A stretch of 34,402 nucleotides of DNA from Bacteroidales bacterium (GTDB lineage Bacteria; Bacteroidota; Bacteroidia; Bacteroidales; UBA932), in contig JAFSPR010000058.1 in the NCBI GenBank assembly GCA_017451395.1, positions 1 to 34,402 on the forward strand. The letters are read 5' to 3'. The notes below the pieces were generated by a model. It was not told the DNA's origin. It did no database searches and worked only from the letters and a program-made list of their open reading frames with translations. Position 1 is the stretch's first letter. Each line of letters opens with the position of its first letter. Shown here piece by piece: positions 8,613 through 15,988 of this stretch. Made by a program: the position numbers and the translations under genes.

Positions 8613-9332
8613 ATGAAAAAAATCATCTTTGCAGCTGCAGCTGCTCTTATGATGCTCATCGGCACCAAGGCAAACGCCCAGCTTTACTTCGGCGGTTCCG
8701 TAGCTTTCTCCACCACCACATGGAATGACGGTCTGAATCAGGCCGGCTCAATCACCAACGGCTCTTCCTTCAAGATTATGCCTGAGGTAGGTTTCCGTAT
8801 CAATGACCGCATGGCAGTTGGTGGCACCGTAGGTTATATGCACGGCCTTGCCGCTCTCGGTTCCCTCAACCCCAATGACTACAAGGGTATCCTTCTTGCA
8901 GCAGCAGGTATGCAGGGTGACGGTCTTTCCGCCACAAATGCTCAGGGTGTAATGAATAATAACTCACGGAAAGTAGACGGTATCCGTTTTGCTCCTTATT
9001 TCCGTTTCTCAATTGTCAACAGCCGCCGTTTCGATCTTTTTGTTGACGGTGTCCTTGGTTATAGCTCTATCTCCACCCAGAATCTTAATGCTCAGAACGC
9101 ATGGGTAGAAGGCCCCAAGTATGGTCTCCTTGAGATTGGTGCACGTCCTGGTTTCCTCGTGAAGTTTGACGGTCACTTCTCCATCATGGCCCACATTGGC
9201 AGCCTTGGTTATCAGAACATTTCTACCACCAGGATTAATGCCGACAACTCCAAGACTACTTCCTCTATCGGCCGTTTTGGTCTTGATGTAGACTCCGCCA
9301 ACATCATGCTAGGTTTCATCTACAGCCTGTAA
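8613..9332 (+). CDS. Outer-membrane beta-barrel protein
   Basis: A 239-residue protein with a cleavable signal peptide (MKKIIFAAAAALMMLIGTKANA, then QLYFGG). The mature part alternates short polar turns with amphipathic strands (FKIMPEVGFRINDRMAVGGTVGYMHG, in pieces) and ends in an aromatic-containing strand (ANIMLGFIYSL). This is typical of small Bacteroidota OMP_b-brl barrels. It follows the two lipoproteins by 36 bp and is closed by the terminator at 9363, so it is probably the last gene of that unit. Substrate or partner unknown. Confidence 0.75.
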   Translation: MKKIIFAAAAALMMLIGTKANAQLYFGGSVAFSTTTWNDGLNQAGSITNGSSFKIMPEVGFRINDRMAVGGTVGYMHGLAALGSLNPNDYKGILLAAAGMQGDGLSATNAQGVMNNNSRKVDGIRFAPYFRFSIVNSRRFDLFVDGVLGYSSISTQNLNAQNAWVEGPKYGLLEIGARPGFLVKFDGHFSIMAHIGSLGYQNISTTRINADNSKTTSSIGRFGLDVDSANIMLGFIYSL

Positions 9333-9362
9333 TCTAATCAACTGATTCTTAGTTAATTACGC

Positions 9363-9400
9363 AAAGTCGGGTGCACCTTGAGGTGCACCCGACTTTTGTT
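9363..9400. terminator. Strong intrinsic terminator, probably bidirectional
   Basis: A near-perfect inverted repeat (AAAGTCGGGTGCACC against GGTGCACCCGACTTT, 9363-9396) closes around a TTGA loop and runs into TTTTGTT. It lies between the convergent outer-membrane protein gene (+) and fabG (-). An A-rich 5' flank lets it serve both strands. Confidence 0.85.
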
Positions 9401-9425
9401 AAGCGCCTCAGTGTCAGCGCTTTGC

Positions 9426-10172
9426 TTAGCAGTACATTCCGCCGTTTACAGCAATTACCTGACCTGTGACATATGAGGAAAGGTCCGATGCCAGATAGAG
9501 GGCTGTATTGGCAATCTCTTCCACGGTAGCGCCGCGTTTGAGGGGGATGAGTTTGATGAATTCATCCTTCACGGCCTGGGGCAGGACTTCGGTCATTTCG
9601 GTGATGACATAGCCGGGAGCAATGGCATTGGCGCGTACTCCGCGGGGCCCCATCTCCTTTGCCACTGACTTTGCCATTGCAATGAGGCCGGCTTTGGAGG
9701 CCGAATAGTTCACCTGGCCGGGATTGCCGGTCTGGCCGGCGATGGATGCCATATTGATGATGCTGCCGCCTTTCTGGCGCGCCATAATGGGCACTACCGC
9801 GTGAAGGAAATTGAAGGCGCTCTTCATATTGACGTCAATGACGGCATCCCACTGGGCCTCACTCATACGCATCACAAGGCCGTCCTTGGTGATTCCGGCG
9901 TTGTTTACAAGGATATCCACCCTGCCGAACTCCTTCTCAATTTCTGCTACAACCTCCTGCGTGGCCTCGAAATCGGCCGCATTGGAGGCGTAAGCCTTAA
10001 CCTTCACGCCAAGGGCTTCAAGTTCTTTTACCGTTTCCTCCGCGGCCTCGTTGATTACAAGGTCCGTGAATGCTATAGAAGCCCCTTCAGAGGCAAATTT
10101 GAGGGCAATGGCCTTGCCAATGCCGCGTGCGGCGCCTGTTATGAGGGCCACTTTTCCGTTTAACAGTCCCAT
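9426..10172 (-). CDS. fabG: 3-oxoacyl-[acyl-carrier-protein] reductase
   Basis: A 248-residue short-chain dehydrogenase that reduces 3-oxoacyl-ACP with NADPH in fatty-acid elongation. The cofactor motif TGAARGIG is at residues 13-20 and NNAG at about 90-93. The catalytic residues are Ser143, Tyr156 and Lys160 in YSASK. The C-terminal VTGQVIAVNGGMYC is characteristic of FabG. The ATG abuts the stop of nhaA, so the gene is translated from the ahcY-nhaA-fabG message. Other short-chain dehydrogenases look similar, but length and motifs favour FabG. Confidence 0.9.
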   Translation of the reverse strand: MGLLNGKVALITGAARGIGKAIALKFASEGASIAFTDLVINEAAEETVKELEALGVKVKAYASNAADFEATQEVVAEIEKEFGRVDILVNNAGITKDGLVMRMSEAQWDAVIDVNMKSAFNFLHAVVPIMARQKGGSIINMASIAGQTGNPGQVNYSASKAGLIAMAKSVAKEMGPRGVRANAIAPGYVITEMTEVLPQAVKDEFIKLIPLKRGATVEEIANTALYLASDLSSYVTGQVIAVNGGMYC

Positions 10173-11600
10173 TTATTTTTTTGCGTTTTTACCTTTTTCT
10201 ATGGCCGATACAACCGTTATGGCCAGTGAGCCCAGAATGCCTGCGGCAAGAGACCCAAGAAGCACGGCAATCTTGCCGGCGTCCCTCAGGTGCTGGGTAA
10301 GTTCCGGGGTGATATTGGCCCCGCTGAATGACAGGGTGTCCACAAAGATGGACATCGTGAATCCTATGCCGCCAAGGCACGCAACGGCAAACAGCATAGG
10401 CCAGGATGCCTTGGAAGGCATTGCTCCAACCTTAAGTTTGATTGCAAGCCAGGAGGCAAGGGTAATGCCGATGGGCTTTCCAAGCAGCAGTCCCAGGAAT
10501 ATGCCAAGGCCAACTCCCCCAAGGGCCGGGTTCCACTGGAACACGTTGAAGTAGGAGATGTCCGTTATTTCAACACCGGCGTTTGCAAGGGCGAAGACCG
10601 GCATAATGACAAAATTCACAACCGGATTAAGCCTGTGCTCAAGCCTGTATGACGGGGGTATGGTTCTCTTGGTGAGACCGCTGAGGTGCCTCAGGTAGTA
10701 CCTCTGGGGGCCGTTGGGGAAGGATTCGGATGTGTGCACTTCCTCGCTTTCCACAAGGCCTTCGTAGAGGATCTTTGCCCTGCGGTGGAACTTTGCTTTG
10801 TTGTATCGGGCGTCCATAGGGATGAGAAGGGCGATTACAACGCCGGTCATGGTGGCGTGGATGCCGCTGTAGTAGAACAGGAACCACACTATGATTGCCG
10901 GAACGATGTAGTAGGCTATGCGTTTTTCTCCAAGTTTTTTCTCCAGGAACACAAAGAGAATCACAACCAGGGCAATGAACAGCAGAGGAAGATTTATATG
11001 CCCGCCGTAGAAGAAGGCCACCACAAGTATGGCGATGAGGTCATCGGCAATGGCAAGGGCCGTCAGGAACACCTTCAGCGACACCGGAACCTTGTCTCCA
11101 AGGATTGAAAGTATGCCGATGGCAAACGCTATGTCCGTTGCCGTAGGTATGCCCCAGCCGGAAGCGGCGGCGGTGCCGTGGTTCACCACGGCGTAGATGG
11201 TGGCGGGCACAATCACTCCGCCGAAAGCCGCAATCACGGGGAGGATGGCTTTCTTGAAGGAGGAAAGTTCCCCGCACACAACCTCGCGCTTTATTTCAAG
11301 ACCCACGGTGAAGAAGAAGATCACCATCAGGATGTCGTTGATGAACTTCTCCATAGTCATTCCGTGCGGGAAGTACCAGTCCAGAAGGCCGTCCGGGGAC
11401 GCCACGTGGATGGTGAGTTCCGTGTGAAGGAAGCCGTGGTAAAGGTGTTTTGTGAAGGGGAGATTTGCCAGGAGCATAGCAATCACCACGCATCCAAGCA
11501 GGATGATGCCGTTAGCCCAGGGCTGTTTTCTGAAGCTTTCCTGTGAAATCTTGAAGTTGCGGACTTCTTTGTTCCACCAGTGAATAGGAATAAGTGCCAT
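10173..11600 (-). CDS. nhaA: Na+/H+ antiporter NhaA
   Basis: Inner-membrane antiporter that exports Na+ in exchange for protons. The 475-residue product contains the NhaA signatures FFFTVGLEIKRE and GWGIPTATDIAFAIG (Asp156, equivalent to E. coli Asp133). The ion-binding aspartate pair is Asp186-Asp187 in ALAIADD. It is longer than E. coli NhaA (388), mainly through an N-terminal extension and a cytoplasmic insertion at about 275-320 before the C-terminal half. Its ATG shares one base with the ahcY stop (TAATG). It is operonic with genes of unrelated pathways. Confidence 0.94.
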   Translation of the reverse strand: MALIPIHWWNKEVRNFKISQESFRKQPWANGIILLGCVVIAMLLANLPFTKHLYHGFLHTELTIHVASPDGLLDWYFPHGMTMEKFINDILMVIFFFTVGLEIKREVVCGELSSFKKAILPVIAAFGGVIVPATIYAVVNHGTAAASGWGIPTATDIAFAIGILSILGDKVPVSLKVFLTALAIADDLIAILVVAFFYGGHINLPLLFIALVVILFVFLEKKLGEKRIAYYIVPAIIVWFLFYYSGIHATMTGVVIALLIPMDARYNKAKFHRRAKILYEGLVESEEVHTSESFPNGPQRYYLRHLSGLTKRTIPPSYRLEHRLNPVVNFVIMPVFALANAGVEITDISYFNVFQWNPALGGVGLGIFLGLLLGKPIGITLASWLAIKLKVGAMPSKASWPMLFAVACLGGIGFTMSIFVDTLSFSGANITPELTQHLRDAGKIAVLLGSLAAGILGSLAITVVSAIEKGKNAKK

Positions 11601-12835
11601 TATCCAAACAGATATTTATGCTGAGTTTCTGTCAGAGTGTCAATCTCGATGCCCCAGTCGGCAAGTTTTCTGCGTGCAACGTCCTGGTCCACTTCCCGTG
11701 GAACAAGGTTAAGTTTCCGGGTGATTCGGCCCTTGTTATCGGCCAGATATTTTGCGCTCAGGGCCTGGATTGCGAAGGACATGTCCATGATCTCTGCGGG
11801 GTGGCCATCCCCGGCGGCAAGGTTCACCAATCGGCCCTCTGCAATGATGTAGATGCGTTTTCCGTTCTCAAGGGTATAGGCCTCGATGTTGGCCCTTGCG
11901 GGGGCGTGGCTGACGGACATTGCGCGCAGTTTTGCCACGGCAACCTCCACGTCAAAGTGCCCGGCGTTGCAGCAGATGGCCCCGTCCTTCATCCTCAGGA
12001 AGTGTTCCGGGCCGATTACATCCTCGCAGCCTGTGACTGTGACAAAGATGTCTCCGAGGGCTGCGGCCTCAATCATAGGCATAACCTTGAAGCCGTCCAT
12101 AACGGCCTCCATAGCCTTGATGGGGTCTATTTCCGTGACGATCACGCTGGCGCCCTGGCCTTTGGCGCGCATTGCTACGCCCTTGCCGCACCAGCCGTAG
12201 CCGGCCACAACAACGTTCTTCCCTGCCACAATAAGGTTGGTGGTGCGGTTTATGCCGTCCCACACGCTCTGGCCGGTGCCGTAGCGGTTGTCAAAGAGGT
12301 GCTTGCAGTCTGCGTCGTTGACCAGCATCATGGGGAACCGGAGTTTTCCGGCGGCGTCCATTGCCTTCAGGCGCAGGATGCCGGTGGTCGTTTCCTCGCA
12401 GCCGCCGATAACCCCGGGGATAAGTTCCGGGAACTCATTGTGAATTGTTGTCACAAGGTCTCCGCCGTCGTCAATTATGATATTGGGGCCGGCCGATAAA
12501 ACCTTGCGGATATCCTCAAAGTACTCCGTCTCATTGCAGCCGTGGATGGCAAAGACGTTGAGGCCTTCGTGCACCAGCGCCGCCGCTACGTCGTCCTGGG
12601 TGCTGAGGGGGTTGGAACCGGTGATGTACATCTGGGCCCCACCTGCCGCAAGAACCTCGCATAGATGCGCGGTCTTGGCCTCAAGGTGTACGCTGAGGGC
12701 TACTTTAAGGCCCTTGAAGGGCAGTGTCCTGCGGAAATCCTTTTCAATTCCGTCCAGAAGCGGCATATGGGAGCGTACCCAACTGAGTTTTAGTTCTCCG
12801 CTTTCCCAAAGGTTTATATCTCTGATGTGGCTCAT
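11600..12835 (-). CDS. ahcY: S-adenosylhomocysteine hydrolase
   Basis: Splits S-adenosylhomocysteine into adenosine and homocysteine, recycling the product of SAM-dependent methylation. The 411-residue protein shows the substrate-site segments ALSVHLEAKTAHL and CNETEYFED, the NAD-binding loop AGYGWCGKG and AGHFDVEV. It belongs to the short form of bacterial and archaeal enzymes, lacking the roughly 40-residue insertion of the long form. The C-terminus is HKYLFG. The start at 12835 is seven bases from a -7 box, so the mRNA is nearly leaderless. It heads the ahcY-nhaA-fabG operon. Confidence 0.95.
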   Translation of the reverse strand: MSHIRDINLWESGELKLSWVRSHMPLLDGIEKDFRRTLPFKGLKVALSVHLEAKTAHLCEVLAAGGAQMYITGSNPLSTQDDVAAALVHEGLNVFAIHGCNETEYFEDIRKVLSAGPNIIIDDGGDLVTTIHNEFPELIPGVIGGCEETTTGILRLKAMDAAGKLRFPMMLVNDADCKHLFDNRYGTGQSVWDGINRTTNLIVAGKNVVVAGYGWCGKGVAMRAKGQGASVIVTEIDPIKAMEAVMDGFKVMPMIEAAALGDIFVTVTGCEDVIGPEHFLRMKDGAICCNAGHFDVEVAVAKLRAMSVSHAPARANIEAYTLENGKRIYIIAEGRLVNLAAGDGHPAEIMDMSFAIQALSAKYLADNKGRITRKLNLVPREVDQDVARRKLADWGIEIDTLTETQHKYLFG

Positions 12836-12841
12836 AAGACT

Positions 12842-12872
12842 GCAAAGTTACTAAAAAACTTGCTAACTTTGC
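12842..12872. promoter_or_regulatory. Symmetric divergent promoters of ahcY and rsmE
   Basis: A 9-bp inverted repeat, GCAAAGTTA at 12842-12850 and TAACTTTGC at 12864-12872, contains a -7 box (TAACTTTG) for each direction. For ahcY it is 12850-12843 on the - strand, and for rsmE 12864-12871 on the + strand. The boxes are only 13 bp apart, and neither has a clear -33 element. The start codons follow by 7 and 5 bases, implying leaderless or near-leaderless messages. Confidence 0.65.
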
Positions 12873-12876
12873 GAAG

Positions 12877-13596
12877 ATGGAATTGTTTTACACATATCAA
12901 ATCAGTGACGGAATCTGTTTTTTGGATCAGGAAGAAAGCGTTCACTGTGTAAGGGTTCTTCGGCACCGGGCCGGAGACCAGATAGACGTCATTGACGGAG
13001 TGGGCACTCTTTATCACTGCCGCCTGCTTGATGCAAGCGCCAAAGGAACGCAGGCCGCCATACTTTCTGAAGTTCAGGGATGGGGATCTCATCCTTACAA
13101 TCTTACCATAGGCTGCTGTCCCACAAAGAACAATGATCGCTTTGAATGGTTCGTAGAAAAGGCCGCGGAAATAGGTGTAGACCGTATTGTCCCGCTCATA
13201 GGGGAGCGCTCTGAGCGTAAAGTCTACAAGACAGACCGGGCCAGGCGCATCGCTTTATCGGCCACAAAACAGTCTCTCAAGGCCGCTGTCCCGGAAATAG
13301 CAGAGCCTGTGAGCGTTACTTCTTTCATTGGCCGGGACGGGGCATCCCTCCGTCTTATCGCTTACTGCTTTGAAGACGGGTCTCATCCGAGGAGAAGCAT
13401 CAAGGAAGCATTGCAAGGCTTTGACGGGAAAGACGTTACGGTTCTTATCGGCCCGGAAGGAGATTTCTCACTGGAAGAAGCGCAATCGGCTATAAATGCC
13501 GGTTATATCCCCGTACATCTGGGTTCTTCACGGCTCAGGACAGAAACTGCAGCAGTGACTGCCGCCACTGCGGTCTACCTTCATTTTATGGCGTAA
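12877..13596 (+). CDS. rsmE: 16S rRNA m3U1498 methyltransferase
   Basis: SAM-dependent SPOUT methyltransferase that modifies U1498 of 16S rRNA. The 239-residue protein has the N-terminal PUA-like part (HCVRVLRHRAGDQIDVIDG). The C-terminal SPOUT knot motifs are VLIGPEGDFSLEEAQ and LGSSRLRTETAAVTA, the RsmE hallmarks. The start at 12877 lies 5 bp after the -7 box, so the transcript is probably leaderless. The gene is followed by the 13624-13667 terminator and is monocistronic. Confidence 0.93.
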   Translation: MELFYTYQISDGICFLDQEESVHCVRVLRHRAGDQIDVIDGVGTLYHCRLLDASAKGTQAAILSEVQGWGSHPYNLTIGCCPTKNNDRFEWFVEKAAEIGVDRIVPLIGERSERKVYKTDRARRIALSATKQSLKAAVPEIAEPVSVTSFIGRDGASLRLIAYCFEDGSHPRRSIKEALQGFDGKDVTVLIGPEGDFSLEEAQSAINAGYIPVHLGSSRLRTETAAVTAATAVYLHFMA

Positions 13597-13623
13597 TCGC
13601 TAACGTGTTGATTTTTAATGCTT

Positions 13624-13667
13624 TATACAATTTACTCCCGTCTATTTGGACGGGAGTAAATTGTATA
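13624..13667. terminator. Long hairpin terminator between convergent genes
   Basis: A perfect 19-bp stem, 13624-13642 with 13649-13667 (core ACTCCCGTC / GACGGGAGT), closes a six-base TATTTG loop. AT-rich flanks allow termination on both strands. It separates rsmE (+) from the hypothetical gene ending at 13701 (-). Confidence 0.8.
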
Positions 13668-13700
13668 ATTCGCTGATAATAAAGCGTTTAGCAAAAACGG

Positions 13701-14198
13701 CTAAATATCCGGGTGGAGTTTCTTGGAGACTTTCAGGGAGTAGCGGAGGGATTTGATGTTACCCTTTGTGAGGGAGGCCTCTCCAATGCTGAGGTGTTTT
13801 CCAAGGCAGCCCTTGTGAAGGGTGCAAAGGACCTTGGTGCCGTCAATTGAGGTGAATTCCTTCTGCTCACCGTCTTCTTCCGTGAACATCTCAAGGAGTT
13901 CTTCAAGGTTTTCCAGGGCATCCTCATAGGTTTCCCCAAACAGCAGCACAGTGCCGTTGGAAGAGCTGAAGGTGGTGGTGAAATTCAGGATCTCCGCCTC
14001 AAAAGCGTACTCCACGCGGCTCACGCTGAGGTAATATGCGGGGGTCCCTTCCTTGTCCTTTACCTTGTAGATGTAAAAGTTGTTGTCGTTCTGCTCTACG
14101 TTGGCAAGTTCCAGGCTGGCTCCGGCAGGGATGTCCCTCTGAGCATATGCCGAAATTGCCATCAGTGCGATGGCAATTGTAATAAGAAGCTTTTTCAT
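13701..14198 (-). CDS. Exported hypothetical protein
   Basis: A 165-residue protein with a signal peptide (MKKLLITIAIALMAISAYA, then QRDIPAG). The mature part is mixed alpha/beta with an acidic stretch in the middle (EDALENLEELLEMFTEEDGE). No family was recognised. It lies 6 bp downstream of the small membrane protein at 14205 and ends against the rsmE terminator, so it closes this minus-strand group. Confidence 0.7.
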   Translation of the reverse strand: MKKLLITIAIALMAISAYAQRDIPAGASLELANVEQNDNNFYIYKVKDKEGTPAYYLSVSRVEYAFEAEILNFTTTFSSSNGTVLLFGETYEDALENLEELLEMFTEEDGEQKEFTSIDGTKVLCTLHKGCLGKHLSIGEASLTKGNIKSLRYSLKVSKKLHPDI

Positions 14199-14204
14199 GT
14201 GGGA

Positions 14205-14393
14205 TTACTTGAACCACTCTACGATATGGTCCTTTGCGTAGAGATAGTATACCAGAAGACCTACCCAGCTGGTGATAAGCACAAGCACGCAGCAGATGAT
14301 CTTTCCAACAAGGGAGATGGGCTTCTTGAGGATGTCAAGAACCGCAAGGATGGCCAGTACCAGACCGGCGATGTAAAGGATTGTTCCAAGCAT
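14205..14393 (-). CDS. Small two-helix membrane protein, PLDc_N-like
   Basis: A 62-residue protein with two hydrophobic segments (ILYIAGLVLAILAVLDIL and IICCVLVLITSWVGLLVYYLY) ending in charged residues. The pattern resembles the PLDc_N (phospholipase-D N-terminal) small-protein family, in which a helix pair ends in Gly-x-x-x-Tyr-x-Leu. A candidate -7 box, TATATTTG, lies at 14431-14424 on the - strand. Function unknown. Confidence 0.62.
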   Translation of the reverse strand: MLGTILYIAGLVLAILAVLDILKKPISLVGKIICCVLVLITSWVGLLVYYLYAKDHIVEWFK

Positions 14394-14442
14394 AACTATT
14401 AGATTTTAAAATGTTTTCCTATGCAAATATAGCAAAAAAATG

Positions 14443-15978
14443 CTATTTGTCCTCCTTGTAACAGAAGCCGTTAAATAAAGCCGTGCCCTTCTGGCAGTAA
14501 GGCCCCACGGTAACTCCGGTAAAGCCGCCGGCAATCTCCGTGCTGATGAGTTTGGAATCCAGGCGGGCAATTTCCCTGCCGTCAAGGAGGAACTCATAAT
14601 GGTCTCCGAAGGCTTTGACATCCAGCCGGGCTTTGGCCGATGAAAGCGGCACAGAGGCCTGCGTGTGAAGGATGCTGTGGAGACGGATCCTCACTTCTGC
14701 GATGGGTTTTCCACCCTTTTCACGTGCAATGTAGAATTCAATATGGCCGGAATGAGTCTGATAGATGGCAATGCCGGCTTCACCTTCTCCCTGAAGTGAT
14801 ACCGTTGTCCCGAATGTGCAGCCGGGGCTCTGCTGACGCCTGAGGAGTGCCGTTGGCCGGGGATTTCCCCAGTCAAAACCGCTGCCGCTTCCCTTGAGGG
14901 TAAGGATACCGTCGGAGGCGCTGTAATTGTCTTCCACGGGGTGCTGGATATGCATCCATTCAGGGCCGATAGAAGAGAAGTCGTATTCCCAGGAAACGGC
15001 CTCAGACGCTGCCGGAGCAGAGCTCAGCGGTACCATCATCTCTTCAGCCACGGGCTTTCCGCCGTTCACAACAGGCCAGCCCTTTTCCCATGTTACAGGG
15101 GCCAGGAAGGTCTCACGGCCTAGGTGATGGAAGTCTCCGCCGTACCTTCTGTAAGCCAGGAAAACCATCCACCAGGAGCCATCGGCCGCCTGGAACATAT
15201 CCCCGTGACCGGTTCCCTGGATATTGCTCTCCTGTCCGGCAAGGGAGCAGTGGGTGAAGATGGGATTGCCCGGGAAGGCTTCGTACGGGCCGTAGATCTT
15301 GCGGCTCCTTGCTACGGTGAGTTTATGAGCAAGTTCCGTTCCTCCCTCAGATATTAAAAGATAGTACCAGCCGCCCCTTTTGTAGATGTGGGGGCCTTCT
15401 GGGAATCGGCCTCCAGTACCTCTCCAGAGGGCTTTTCCGGGGCTTAGGGTTGCTCCGGTGACAGGGTCTATCTCACAGAGGGTGATGGTGGCATCCGGGT
15501 TGGAGACCATATAGCACTTGCCGTCCTCAAAGTAGAGGGACGGGTCTATTCCCTGCTGCTCCAGCCAGATGGGCTCGCTCCACGGGCCGGCCGGATCCGT
15601 AGCCGTGACCATGAAGTTGCCGCCGCCGGACACGTTTGTGGTGATCATATAGAACACTCCGTCGTTGTAGCGGATGGTGGGGGCATAGATGCCAAGGGAG
15701 GCGTTGGCATCGTCCAGCGGAAACTGGGATGGCCTGTCCAGCACATTCCCTATCTGCTCCCAGTTCTGGAGGTCGCGGCTGTGATAAACCGGAACACCGG
15801 GGAAGTAGTGGAAAGTGGAGTTTACAATGTAGTAGTCTTCACCTACCGCCACAACGGAAGGATCAGGATTGAAGCCGGGGATGATGGGGTTCCTGAGGAG
15901 GCATTCAGGCGCGGGCTCAGTGTTCTGAGCGCAGGCTACCGCTAAAAGGAGCATTGCGGTGGAGGCGAACTTTCTCAT
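14443..15978 (-). CDS. Glycoside hydrolase family 43 lipoprotein (beta-xylosidase/arabinofuranosidase type)
   Basis: The start at 15978 gives a lipoprotein signal (MRKFASTAMLLLAVAC, lipobox Cys16). A longer frame reaches 16173 but overlaps the S46 gene. The GH43 five-bladed propeller (about 29-300) has its three acidic residues at Asp39 (NPDPS), Asp145 (GIDPS) and Glu194 (FPEGPHIY). The C-terminal 200 residues resemble the concanavalin-like domain found on GH43 beta-xylosidases. Likely surface or periplasmic trimming of xylose- or arabinose-containing oligosaccharides. The exact substrate is not readable. It lies 10 bp after the S46 peptidase in the TonB-receptor operon. Confidence 0.88.
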   Translation of the reverse strand: MRKFASTAMLLLAVACAQNTEPAPECLLRNPIIPGFNPDPSVVAVGEDYYIVNSTFHYFPGVPVYHSRDLQNWEQIGNVLDRPSQFPLDDANASLGIYAPTIRYNDGVFYMITTNVSGGGNFMVTATDPAGPWSEPIWLEQQGIDPSLYFEDGKCYMVSNPDATITLCEIDPVTGATLSPGKALWRGTGGRFPEGPHIYKRGGWYYLLISEGGTELAHKLTVARSRKIYGPYEAFPGNPIFTHCSLAGQESNIQGTGHGDMFQAADGSWWMVFLAYRRYGGDFHHLGRETFLAPVTWEKGWPVVNGGKPVAEEMMVPLSSAPAASEAVSWEYDFSSIGPEWMHIQHPVEDNYSASDGILTLKGSGSGFDWGNPRPTALLRRQQSPGCTFGTTVSLQGEGEAGIAIYQTHSGHIEFYIAREKGGKPIAEVRIRLHSILHTQASVPLSSAKARLDVKAFGDHYEFLLDGREIARLDSKLISTEIAGGFTGVTVGPYCQKGTALFNGFCYKEDK

Positions 15979-15988
15979 TATTAGGTGT

